Positions 51,901 to 61,200 of a DNA stretch of 64,000 nucleotides are shown piece by piece. The DNA lies in the NCBI GenBank assembly GCA_947623455.1, contig OX392527.1, forward strand, positions 8,180,001 through 8,244,000, given 5' to 3'. A model generated the notes under the pieces. That model was not told where the DNA came from. It saw nothing but the letters and a program-made list of their open reading frames with translations, and did not search any database. Within the stretch, counting starts at the first letter, position 1, and every line of letters starts with the position of its first letter. The DNA comes from Mimachlamys varia (lineage: Eukaryota; Mollusca; Bivalvia; Pectinida; Pectinidae). The translations under genes and the position numbers were made by a program.

Positions 51901-53552
51901 ATCATACTTTTAAGATACTAACTGCTGGTAAATTATGTGCGCATAAAAAGATAGAAAAAGTTTAACATCAGTTAAAGCCTCGTAGTAACTCAATTGAATA
52001 GGTGTTCCAAGTATATACTAACATACTTTCCGGATGCAGAAAGATTTCTCTTCGAAGGAGCATCCAAACTTATGACGGCCATTAAAGAAACGTTTTGTTA
52101 ATTTGTACATTATGGTGTAGATGAGGCGTAATTGGTTTTGCCATGATAATGTAGTACTTACTATTGAGGTGTACATGTTACCGTACAACCCTAGCGATAA
52201 CAATTACACGACATCTACAGCTTAAATGTAACATCTCACCAGTGGTTGATCTAACCCAGCCACTCAGCACCCTACCTTACACACCCACCTCTCACCATTA
52301 CGTCAACACAGGAGTTACATCTGACATTGTTTCTCAATTATTTAACTCTGGTATTAGGCAATTAGTTCAGAATTGCATTATATCTTAACTGCTTTGATGT
52401 TAATGTTACGGGGAACAATTAGCACGAATGATGATTTTTCAGTTAATCACCCGTGTGTGTGTTACTTTTATCCACCTTACATAGTACCAAGCTTACAGAA
52501 TCAAAATATCTACCACAATCGTAAGGGCCTGAATCACCCGGTTTCACCTATGATTTGATCTAGAGATTTTATTTTTGTGTGTCATTAAAATGGTCCAAAT
52601 TATCGTTTAGCCAGTAAAGTTTATACCGGTATATACAGTCATTGTGGTTCAAACCAACAGACTAGTGTACACTTTTGGTTTATCAAGTGTTTCGTTCGTC
52701 TGTCAGATGACAGGGTGCTGATGGACGGTGATCAGTGATTGTATAGCTCCAATAACCACTTCATGTTAGCAAAATTTACCACCAATGTGATAATGTCTAT
52801 AATATTTTATCCATTGTAGAAACTGCTTGCTGAAAGGGACGGAAGTTTTAAAGCCAGACCGAGTACAAAGATTATTAACAAATTATTAAAAAAGACGCCG
52901 CAACCACCGATTGATGTGAAGCTAAGTGAGTTGATTAAGTTCATTCTTCATATTATGATTGTTCATGATTTAATCCTATTCTATCATTAGGGCGAGGCAG
53001 CTTTGAAGTGTCACGTAACATGTCTTACGGTTATCACTAGCATGAGAATCACTTCCGAAACTCCTTACAGCGTGCAACACACTCTCATGAATTTCAAATG
53101 GTATCATCAATCTGAAGACCATTTACCTGGTCTTCTGGAATTGTTATGCCCCCGCCATGATATGGGGGGGGGGGGGGCATATAGTTTTACCCATGTCCGT
53201 TCCCCGTCGCGTCGTGTCCCGTCCCATGGTAATGTAACCAGCTGGGGGCGGGGGCATTTATTTCTCACAGACATTTCTTGTATCTCTTGCTGTTTTTCAA
53301 GGTTTCGGTGTAAATCTTTCCTTTGCTCATATTTTACCCCTAAATAAAGCGATTTTGAGTTCGGGTTATATTGACGCTTTAATCATTTGTTCAAAAGTTG
53401 TTGCATTTATCGTCCATCACTCATGAAAATTGTAACACCAAATCGTCATACTTTTAGGTATTATTGTACTGATACTGTACAACCCAGTGTTGGTTTTACT
53501 GGCCATTTACTTTGTATTCTAATAAACATGTTTTTATGTTACAGAACATTGA
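24812..53552 (+). CDS. CHCHD1: CHCHD1 / mitoribosomal protein mS37, twin-CX9C protein spanning about 29 kb
   Basis: CHCHD1 (yeast Mrp10) is a small-subunit mitoribosomal protein. CX9C proteins are normally oxidised and trapped by the MIA40 pathway. Exons: 24812-24953, 27855-27976, 52820-52925 and probably 53545-53552; all junctions are GT-AG and keep frame, giving about 125 residues (human 118). The N-terminus is basic, without an obvious cleaved presequence. A twin CX9C motif spans residues 51-83 (Cys51, Cys61, Cys73, Cys83) and resembles the CHCHD1 helices. A lysine-rich tail (TKIINKLLKKTP) aligns with the human NKLNKLLQRFP stretch. G at -3 and two A's before the ATG make an adequate start context. 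Intron 2 (27977-52819) is 24.8 kb, mostly satellite DNA. Another CHCH family is possible, but the tail supports CHCHD1. The last exon is the least certain part. Confidence 0.85.
25142..25162. repeat. 22-bp perfect palindrome (25141-25162)
   Basis: Half-site CCAGGGACGTA followed directly by its exact reverse complement, flanked on both sides by GCAGGAC-like direct repeats. It lies in CHCHD1 intron 1, about 190 bp after the exon 1 donor. Confidence 0.9.
25316..25624. mobile_element. MITE-like foldback element in CHCHD1 intron 1
   Basis: The left arm 25316-25402 (ATAATTGTCATAT ... ACCCCTCTCGAATATAACC ... CACTACTATAAAT ... CTGTGACAAGGGGAAGAACT) is an imperfect inverted copy of the right arm 25540-25624. 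About 140 bp lie between the arms. Length about 310 bp, with no coding capacity. Target-site duplications cannot be fixed confidently. Confidence 0.75.
25635..26060 (+). repeat. Dispersed mollusc repeat with terminal GGCCCGAAGGGCC hairpin
   Basis: It starts with a near-perfect hairpin at 25640-25668 (GCTCACCTGGCCC, loop GAA, GGGCCAAGTGAGC), then CCGTCCGTCGTCCGTC. Three ~125-bp units follow with AACGACTTCTTCTAAAATAC, GGTAGATTTCTTGGA and TTCAAGGTCAC. This is the same family as the inverted copy at 5795-6205. Confidence 0.85.
26061..27791. other. Rest of CHCHD1 intron 1, AT-rich, nothing recognised
   Basis: Very AT-rich intronic sequence with short TA-rich runs. No array, domain or RNA gene is seen; one minus-strand frame at 27060-27311 has no recognisable features. 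Confidence 0.55.
27792..27880 (+). repeat. Duplicated splice-acceptor segment at CHCHD1 exon 2
   Basis: 27792-27835 and 27836-27877 are diverged direct copies, each with TGTGAATA...TTTGTTTCAGAGC and ACCAT. The upstream copy lacks the first cysteine codon of the CX9C motif and meets an in-frame TGA a few codons in, so only the downstream acceptor yields the protein. Confidence 0.8.
27855..27976 (+). CDS. CHCHD1: CHCHD1 exon 2 (twin CX9C, CHCH domain)
   Basis: This exon is 122 nt. It encodes RPC-TDELKTMLD-C, an 11-residue turn, then C-DVQIQSFNT-C and LAQHQ. The two CX9C motifs predict two helices pinned by two disulphides. The acceptor is TTTGTTTCAG and the donor CAG|GTAGGT. A diverged duplicate of the acceptor and the first codons lies immediately upstream at 27792-27835. 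Confidence 0.88.
28106..28792. repeat. ~49-bp tandem array (CHCHD1 intron 2)
   Basis: About 13-14 units with AACTGTAATTAGTATAACTG, then ATATCATGTCATAATGTTGT and TAAG. Two length classes alternate, depending on whether the junction reads AAGTAAATAACTG or AAGGTAACTAACTG. Confidence 0.95.
28793..30025. other. Unique sequence in CHCHD1 intron 2, nothing recognised
   Basis: AT-rich, with one C-tract/G-tract stretch near 28927-28950. No exon with good splice sites or domain was identified. Confidence 0.5.
30026..30292. repeat. 48-bp tandem array (CHCHD1 intron 2)
   Basis: Five and a half units with TTAGCAGCGACATCTTCACT, TAGCATTCATTGCAC and AACTTGTGTTGAA. The period is a multiple of three, which keeps a plus-strand frame open (LAATSSLSIHCTTCVE-like). 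This is a consequence of periodicity. Confidence 0.95.
30293..31059. other. Unique sequence in CHCHD1 intron 2, nothing recognised
   Basis: AT-rich spacer between arrays, without a domain, RNA gene or repeat that I can identify. Confidence 0.5.
31060..40452. repeat. 9.4-kb array of a 52-bp satellite with higher-order structure
   Basis: About 180 units of 52 bp. Each contains GACACTCTCCCATTGGACAC, AGGTTTATCTGTCCTGGACA and TCCTGGGGGTGTG. Variants include GGTATGT for GGTTTAT, TTAGAAACACAGG (a 2-bp longer unit), CTCGCATTGG, ATTCTGAGTGTG and GGACCTCC. The variants recur in the same order every 2,084 bp (33592, 35676 and 37760 are equivalent positions), showing a roughly 40-unit higher-order repeat. 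The array lies wholly inside CHCHD1 intron 2. Open frames on both strands (up to 152 codons) cycle through the unit and are not genes. Confidence 0.98.
40453..41020. other. Unique sequence in CHCHD1 intron 2, nothing recognised
   Basis: Spacer after the 52-bp array. No coding or RNA feature is seen. Confidence 0.5.
41021..41600 (+). repeat. Dispersed repeat with TTAGCCAACCATCATCAGAT start and internal ~155-bp units
   Basis: It begins CCATCATCAGATGGTGGGCT, then GTCCGTCCGTCC. Three diverged units follow with TATTTCTTGAGAAGTAC, CAAATTTCATATGTA, TTGTGCATAGTC and GATAAACAATAT. The organisation is similar to the other CCGTCCGTC elements here, but the sequence is different. I associate it with bivalve genomes from memory. 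Confidence 0.7.
41601..43160. other. Unique sequence in CHCHD1 intron 2, nothing recognised
   Basis: AT-rich. Short open frames such as 42525-42752 have no recognisable motif. No repeat was found. Confidence 0.5.
43161..43607. repeat. 81-bp tandem array, five near-identical copies plus a partial
   Basis: Copies start at 43161, 43242, 43323, 43404, 43485 and (partial) 43566, each with GGGGATATGTATAATGACGT. Full copies are essentially identical; one has TTATGTG for TTCTGTG. This indicates very recent amplification or homogenisation. Confidence 0.98.
43608..44138. other. Unique sequence in CHCHD1 intron 2, nothing recognised
   Basis: Spacer between the 81-bp and 45-bp arrays; no feature was identified. 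Confidence 0.5.
44139..44832. repeat. 45-bp pyrimidine-rich tandem array
   Basis: About 15 units with ACTACCCCCTCTTTCTGTGA, TTCCAAGTACAAAC and CCCTCCTCCA; one or two units are shortened by about 20 bp. The plus strand is strongly C/T-rich. Frames on both strands (up to 166 codons on the minus) stay open because 45 is a multiple of three. Confidence 0.96.
44833..45886. other. Unique sequence in CHCHD1 intron 2, nothing recognised
   Basis: A 111-codon plus-strand frame (44921-45256) and a 76-codon frame (45392-45622) show no domain, no strong splice framing and no family resemblance. I treat them as chance. Confidence 0.45.
45887..48095. repeat. 34-bp tandem array, about 64 copies
   Basis: The unit contains CAGCAGTTTGGTCTTTATTG and TCAGTAACGCTCTG. 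The left third is more diverse (GGGACGCTCCACAG, TTTTTTGTCAGCAACGCTTTG); the right part is nearly uniform, indicating homogenisation from the right. CTGCAG occurs in most units. It abuts the 22-bp array with no spacer. Confidence 0.97.
48096..49712. repeat. 22-bp tandem array, about 73 copies
   Basis: The unit is CACTGTCACATGTCATACAC plus CA. Common variants are CACGTG for CACATG and TCACAC for TCATAC. Because 22 is one more than a multiple of three, all three plus frames cycle through the same 22 residues (His/Thr/Cys-rich) and stay open for up to 443 codons. This is periodicity, not a gene. It ends in an A tract at 49714. Confidence 0.97.
49846..50120. repeat. 68-bp tandem array, four copies
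   Basis: Units with GTGAACTACAGTCGATATAT, ACTCTAGTTTTACTAGTGAT and TCAGTGTAGGATGTGGAATT. Copies are nearly identical internally; the outer ones are slightly diverged. Confidence 0.95.
50121..51039. other. Unique sequence in CHCHD1 intron 2, nothing recognised
   Basis: Includes a somewhat GC-richer patch at 50545-50660 with an 88-codon plus frame (50542-50808) that I cannot relate to any family. No array. Confidence 0.45.
51040..51862. repeat. 31/33-bp tandem array, about 25 copies
   Basis: The unit is GTAATGAAAAGTAAGCCATG plus TTAGCGACACT. A 2-bp longer class reads CTGTGTAATG, and a longer class has CTACAATGTATG in place of CCATG. The three classes are interspersed in a partly repeating order. 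Confidence 0.96.
51863..52819. other. End of CHCHD1 intron 2, unique sequence
   Basis: No array or recognised coding sequence. It runs into the polypyrimidine-poor acceptor CCATTGTAG of exon 3. Confidence 0.5.
52820..52925 (+). CDS. CHCHD1: CHCHD1 exon 3 (basic C-terminal tail)
   Basis: This exon is 106 nt after acceptor CCATTGTAG, phase 0, matching the phase at which exon 2 ends. It encodes KLLAERDGSF, then TKIINKLLKKTP and IDVKL. The donor CTAA|GTGAGT is strong. If it were ignored, the frame would continue to a TAG at 52988-52990, adding an AT-rich hydrophobic run (residues like FILHIMIV) that looks intronic. Confidence 0.8.
53143..53345 (+). repeat. Dispersed TATGCCCCCGCCAT element in CHCHD1 intron 3
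   Basis: TTATGCCCCCGCCATGATAT, a G run of 13, CATATAGTTTTACCC and CCGTCGCGTCGTGTCCCGTC. The C-rich/G-rich start can fold back on itself. It resembles a dispersed element I know from bivalve sequences. It lies between the donor at 52926 and the acceptor at 53544. Confidence 0.65.
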
Positions 53553-53860
53553 CCAGGAGAGGTTTTATAATTGTGATTTGTTTGTGAACTGTCTGACGGT
53601 TGAAGCTGGTGTCCCTTGAACACACGTTCTGTCGTAGTACCTGCACTGACCATCATCGTTATCATCTGTTATTCCTAATTGTGAGGAGCAATAACAACGC
53701 TACTCAGCTAGGACAGAAACATGCTGATAGCACGTGATAACTGGTATTGTATGTACTTTTATAGACAAATATGATACTTTTATAGCGTATTATCCTCGAT
53801 GTTCTTGGAAACCAATCAACTTGCACTGAGTAATAAAATGCGAAATATCCACATGTCTTT
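53545..53860 (+). CDS. CHCHD1: Probable CHCHD1 terminal exon: two codons, stop, 3' UTR
   Basis: Acceptor TTTTTATGTTACAG ends at 53544. Joined at phase 1 to exon 3 it gives Lys-His-stop (TGA at 53550-53552), so the protein would end IDVKLKH, a plausible short tail. The remainder would be 3' UTR with a polyadenylation signal AATAAA at 53832-53837 and T-rich sequence after it. Inferred from splice and poly(A) consensus only. Confidence 0.55.
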
Positions 53861-56800
53861 ATTGTTTTATCAATCTGACATAACTACCAATGGGTCCAGA
53901 AAACATTTCACGATTATAAACCTATGGACTATTTAAGTCTAACTTCCATTGTCTTTGGTACCATCGATAGGATTTATAACTATAGGAATGGTTTACGAAA
54001 GTTCAAAGTGAAAGTTAAGGAGAGAAACTGTATTTCTAGTAGATCACACTACCCTGGGGTTTACTGAATTCCGTGTGTATTGATATGGTGAGAAACCCCA
54101 AGCTTCATGATTGGGAATCCCATTTATTACTGTGAACACGTCAATTCGTAACAGTTTTGATCCTTGCGTCTTCTGAAGTCGTCTGAAGTTAAACGGGACA
54201 AGGAAGCCGGGCGGCAATGTAAACCAATGTGGATTTAAATCATTTCTCTTGAAGAATGGGCGTTTCCTGTGCGGTTATCACAACCGTTCTGATTTCTCCC
54301 GCGTTGAATACAGGAAATATAGACACTGGATTTCCAGTTGAAAATGGTGACAGTAAAATTTCTTCTTTGTAAACTGATGCCCCAAAAGGGATACCTGGCT
54401 TGGCAGATAAAGCATGCGTGTTAGACAGTGAGTGACTGAATCACTTCCTAGCCGATATCAAAACGAGCACCAGAGTTAACATAACATTGCCAGCAAGGAT
54501 GTTCTGTCTTTTTCTGTGCGTCCAACTTAAGACTAGCGAAGATCGAGTTGGTGCAGAACATGCTAAAACGTCCAGAAGCGCACGGTTTTCAATTTTCTGC
54601 TCATGTTTTGGGTTTTATTACGTCCCTTTACTGTGTTGCCTCTTGTCTCACCAGATGGTCCGCATGCACTGCCCTTTTGCTACAAAACTGCCCTTGTCAT
54701 CACTGCTTTATAGAGTAACCAAGCTGATATGTTAAACAACAGTCTCTATTGTGTTATTAGTTATGCATGTTCCTGACTTACCAGAATGTTCAGACGGTTG
54801 CCAGTCATTTAACTGGGATATTCACAGAATAACTCTTCTGTTGGTGTTTCTTTTCAAATCATACATTTATATTTTCTCAAGTCCTTTGTTTTCAATGTTT
54901 TTAGACCTGCCAGAAGGACAAAATACGTCCCAGGTCGTCATCTTGGAACTTGGCCTTTAAACTTGTTGTTTCTAATTCTTATTGGTTGTAGATATCCAAT
55001 ATTGAGTCGGATAAAAGAAATGAATCCGGGGTGCATGCTATCGCTGTTTTCTTGGGAATACCGTAACGATCTTTTGTAGGACCCAGTTTTGTTGTCGATG
55101 GTAATATTAGGCTATAAAGCGGCCGTGTTAGGGTTTGACATTTAAACATTGTTATCAGTATTTCTCTTAACGTAATGAGGGTATGAACTGATGAACTTAT
55201 GAACATGTGAATTTCGCTGAGCGTGTTGACTAATCGGAAGAACAAGGAGAATACAGATATTGGGCAGTTAGTTTTTTTTTATCGTTTTCTAAGAAAGCAC
55301 ATGAGGACCATTTTTAAATTTCGCCAGTAGTTTCCTCTTGTCCTATGCTGTGCATATGCAACTTTACATATTTCTCTGAGACCTTTTCAATTTTTCACAC
55401 GAAGGATACTGTTGGATGTCAGTTGTGTTAGGACGGCGGGGAGAGTACGAAGGAATAGATGTCAGGCGGCCTTATTGCTAGCTTGCATTGTTTGAACTTA
55501 TTTCTTAGATACAGGAAGGATCTTTCTTCACTGTTATATCTTGTTCATGTTCTATTTTCAGCTTGTCTTTGACTTCTTCGTTAGTGGGAAGATTCTCCTG
55601 ACTCGTTATTCCCATCGTGTTTGGAAAATTACTTCAAGAAATCACTGATCTTGTGAATCAATCTAAAGAAATCTGCAGTTTGAAAAGACTATGGTCTGCA
55701 CAGCAGTTTTAAATTTTGATCAACTATCCCCAACTGTTAGGTTTTACTGTTGATACGACACTATGACAGACAGATCAACAGTCTTCCTAGAACTGATTAA
55801 TATATCACAGTGGTGGGGTGCCGGGACCCCTCGGGGAAAGTAAAGCGGGAACTGTTCTCAAAGTAAGGCACTTATTGTGAACAGATTCAGTACAAAGGAA
55901 GCGTCCGGTTATTGGATGTACAGAAAAAGTGTGTGTTAATCAGTTTAAATATGCTATTTAATGTGACCCGACGATTAAGTGTGAAACCTATACAAGTCAG
56001 GCTAAGTGAATTTGGTAAATTGCCAGTATACTACTATTTAACTTTTTAAAACAAGCTGTGTCATGATGATGTTAACAACAATATGTATAGCTGTTGATTA
56101 GATGTGTTTACTATAGGTGTGTATTGGGGTAATGAGGTCGGTACTACTGGAGAGTTACGACTCCTATACAAACACGCGTGGCCGGGGGACGGTATAACGG
56201 TGTAATCCTTGCAGGTGTTTTAACTAACACTTGATATCAAATTCGTTAAAATAAGATAGTGCTGTTCGTTCACAGTATTATCTCCATTTTTTTTCGACAG
56301 TAAAAAGCCGCGATGATTTCATTAACTGGAGGTTGCGGCCTTGCTGAAGGCCTGCCGCCAACATACACAGCTATGTAATCTCCCCATACAATGTTAGCGC
56401 GACAAAACATGGTCATTATGTGTTGATATTGATCTTTTAATATACGGTGTCAATAAGAGGTCCCCGAATAATTTATGGTAGGACACTTAGGTATTTGAAA
56501 TATGAAGTGTTTGATTTGACGCGTAGTCCCTTTACTCAAATCTCAGAAGCGTTAAGCTTTCAAAAGAAGATATTTCAGAGACGATCGTTGAGATAATTTG
56601 ATAGGGCTTCCTAATTAACTTCGCTGTGTTTTTGTTTGGTTGCTAATTGCAATTTTGATTTCGTTCAAACTGTTGATATGTGATATTTGATATTTAGGTG
56701 ATGAAATAACTAGGAATCAAGCTAAGCATACTATAGATGTCCTGCCTTACGTGTGTACGGGACATCGTCTATGAGCACAGATCGCTATCTCCGTCGTAAT

Positions 56801-58250
56801 GACAGAATAATCGGCCGTACTTTGTAATAAACAGTGCTGTGCCGTTGACGATATTGTCACAGTGTCTCATCTGATGACAATCTTGTGAGGAAATCATTAT
56901 CGGTGCGACTTAATTGAAAAGACGCCTGACGAACTAAGTAAAGGTGGCAGCGTTACGAATCACTGACCACACAGAATATGACATAACACGGACGGATTTT
57001 ATCTGGGCGGGGCGTCAAGGCTGCAACGCCCCTCTCCCAGACATTGTAAGATCTGGAGTGATTGTGTAAATGGAATTGTTTGAAGCAGGAACTAGAAGAC
57101 GATGCTATCGCCGTTGTTGATTTGGTATATTATTTGGGCCAAATGTGCTAATGGGCTATTATCTTATGGTAATCGGTTCAGTTTGAAATAGAAGACATTC
57201 ATGAATAATTTACGTTTAAGATGTCTAAATATGATACAACAAAACATCTATGACAAAACATGAATTAGACCAAAATATGTTGATAAATTAAAGGGCTACA
57301 TTTGTTAGTGAGGATATAATTACTGAGACTGTGCATACTTGATGTTCATTTTCTGATCGATTATAAAAAAAGATGCTTTAACGAAATGGGCCGAAATACA
57401 CTGTTTCAAAACATAAATGTACGCATATGAACTGCCATAACTTGCTTGTCCTATCAAACACGAGTAACCACATGTTGCTACACCTATAATGGACATACGA
57501 GATATTGTACTTGTGTAGAAACACACAGAGTCACGTTTCGTGTTGATGTATGTGATAAATGTCCAGCTAATTGGGCCTATGAAGGAAACGATTACCGCAC
57601 TGTTCTGACTCGCGTTTCACCCTCGTATCACGGCCCACTGGACGTGTTGAAGGTACCAAGGACCGTGCCGACTGTCGGGTAGTTAGGGATACTCGCTAAG
57701 CTCCCCAAGTCACGCCAAGTCAAGTCTCGGTGCTGTGTGTAGGGGACTGGATGTCGCAATGATAGCATCTCCCAGAGCCCCGTAGACAGCCGACCGTCCA
57801 TTCACCACACACACGAGCTCTCCGTAAATCACCCAAAGGCCAAAATTTGATGAACACGACAACAACCAGCCGGGATGAATGCCTTTCAAAAATTACAACA
57901 GAAACGAGAAAGTGGTGGTTTCTTTCTTTTTTCGAAAAAAAAGTTGCTATATGATCAGAAACAGATTAGTGTACTCTACACTTCAGCAGGAGCTAGTCCA
58001 AACCACCACAACAGTCTCGATTTCATAGTACAAGACACGTAGAACAATGGAAGGGGCGGTAGATTTAATGTGTTCGTCCTTACCGTGTATCTAACGGGTA
58101 ACACAGGAAACAAATCTCCAGTCATCCATTACTACACCTCCACCAAATGAAATGACATTCTAAACATAGACACAGCGTAATGTGTCGGCCAAAGTGCCAC
58201 GTATTTAGTGACGTTAGCATTGTCATGCCTACAAACATGTTTCCGCAGCC
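53861..58250. other. Intergenic sequence, no gene recognised
   Basis: About 4.4 kb downstream of CHCHD1, less AT-rich toward 57500-57850. Open frames such as 54487-54735, 54751-54960 and 57446-57682 (cysteine-containing, starting MSYQTRVTTCC) have no recognised motif or splice framing. It could include the 5' region of a gene beyond the window, but nothing proves it. Confidence 0.45.
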
Positions 58251-61200
58251 ATTAAACTAACTATAGTTACAGTACTAAACATTATACTAACTATAGTTAC
58301 AGTACTAAACATTATACTAACTATACTTACAGTACTAAACATACTAACTATACTTACAGTACTAAACATAATACTCACTATACTTACAGTACTAAACATT
58401 ATACTAACTATACTTACAGTACTAAACATACTAACTATACTTACAGTACTAAACATAATACTCACTATACTTACAGTACTAAACATTATACTAACCATAC
58501 TTACAGTACTAAACATTATACTAACTATACTTACAGTACTAAACATTATACTAACTATACTTACAGTACTAAACATTATACTAACTATACTTACAGTACT
58601 AAACATTATACTAACTATACTTACAGTACTAAACATTATACTAACTATACTTACAGTACTAAACATACTAACTATAGTTACTGTACTAAACATTATACTA
58701 ACTATACTTACAGTACTAAACATTATACTAACTATACTTACAGTACTAAACATTATACTAACTATAGTTACAGTACTAAACATTATACTAACTATACTTA
58801 CAGTACTAAACATTATACTAACTATACTTACAGTACTAAACATTATACTAACTATACTTACAGTACTAAACATTATACTAACTATACTTACAGTACTAAA
58901 CATTATACTAACTATAGTTACAGTACTAAACATTATACTAACTATACTTACAGTACTAAACATTATACTAACTATACTTACAGTACTAAACATTATACTA
59001 ACTATACTTACAGTACTAAACATTATACTAACTATACCTACAGTACTAAACATTATACTAACTATACTTACAGTACTAAACATTATACTAACTATACCTA
59101 CAGTACTAAACATTATACTAACTATACTTACAGTACTAAACATTATACTAACTATAGTTACAGTACTAAACATTATACTAACTATAGTTACAGTACTAAA
59201 CATTATACTAACTATAGTTACAGTACTAAACATTATACTAACTATAGTTTCAGTACTAAACATTATACTAACTATAGTTACAGTACTAAACATTATACTA
59301 ACTATAGTTACAGTACTAAACATACTAACTATACTTACAGTACTAAACATTATACTAACTATACTTACAGTACTAAACATAATACTACCTATAGTTACAG
59401 TACTAAACACTATACTAACTATAGTTACAGTACTAAACATTATACTACCTATACTTACAGTACTAAACATTATACTAACTATACTTACAGTACTAAACAT
59501 TATACTAACTATAGTTACAGTACTAAACATTATACTAACTATACTTACAGTACTAAACATACTAACTATACTTACAGTACTAAACATTATACTAACTATA
59601 CTTACAGTACTAAACATTATACTAACTATAGTTACAGTACTAAACATTATACTAACTGTACTAAACATTATACTAACTATACTTACTGTACTAAACATTA
59701 TACTAACTATACTTACAGTACTAAACATTATACTAACTATACTTACAGTACTAAACATTATACTAACTATACTTACAGTACTAAACATTATACTAATTAT
59801 ACTTACAGTACTAAACATTATACTAACTATACTTACAGTACTAAACATTATACTAACTATAGTTACAGTACTAAACAGTATACTAACTATACTTACAGTA
59901 CTAAACATTATACTAACTATAGTTACAGTACTAAACATTATACTAACTATACTTACAGTACTAAACATTATACTAACTATACTTACAGTACTAAACAGTA
60001 TACTAACTATACTTACAGTACTAAACATTATACTAACTATACTTACAGTACTAAACATTATACTAACTATACTTACAGTACTAAACAGTATACTAACTAT
60101 ACTTACAGTACTAAACATTATACTAACTATACTTACAGTACTAAACATTATACTACCTATACTTACAGTACTAAACATTATACTAACTATACTTACAGTA
60201 CTAAACATTATACTAACTATACTTACAGTACTAAACATTATACTAACTATACTTACAGTACTAAACATTATACTAACTATAGTTACAGTACTAAACATTA
60301 TACTAACTATACTTACAGTACTAAACATTATACTAACTATACTTACAGTACTAAACATTATACTAACTATACTTACAGTACTAAACATTATACTACCTAT
60401 ACTTACAGTACTAAACAGTATACTAACTATACTTACAGTACTAAACAGTATACTAACTATACTTACAGTACTAAACATTATACTAACTATACTTACAGTA
60501 CTAAACATTATACTACCTATACTTACAGTACTAAACATTATACTAACTATACTTACAGTACTAAACATTATACTACCTATACTTACAGTACTAAACATTA
60601 TACTACCTATACTTACAGTACTAAACATTATACTAACTATACTTACAGTACTAAACATTATACTAACTATAGTTACAGTACTAAACATTATACTAACTAT
60701 ACTTACAGTACTAAACATTATACTAACTATACTTACAGTACTAAACATTATACTAAATATACTTACTGTACTAAACATTATACTAACTATAGTTACAGTA
60801 CTAAACATTATACTAACTATACTTACAGTACTAAACACTATACTAACTATACTTACAGTACTAAACATTATACTAACTATACTTACAGTACTAAACATTA
60901 TACTACCTATACTTACGGTACTAAACACTATACTAACTATACTTACAGTACTAAACATTATACTAACTATACTTACTGTACTAAACATTATACTAACTAT
61001 AGTTACAGTACTAAACATTATACTAACTATAGTTACAGTACTAAACATTATACTAACTATACTTACAGTACTAAACATTAAACTTACTATAGTTACTGTA
61101 CTAAACATTATACTAACTATACTTACAGTACTAAACATTATACTAACTATACTTACAGTACTAAACATTATACTAAATATACTTACTGTACTAAACATTA

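Noticed and set aside
57446..57682. Cysteine-containing 78-codon frame as a small secreted protein
   Set aside because: No signal peptide, no recognisable cysteine framework, no splice or poly(A) support; listed only as part of an unassigned stretch.
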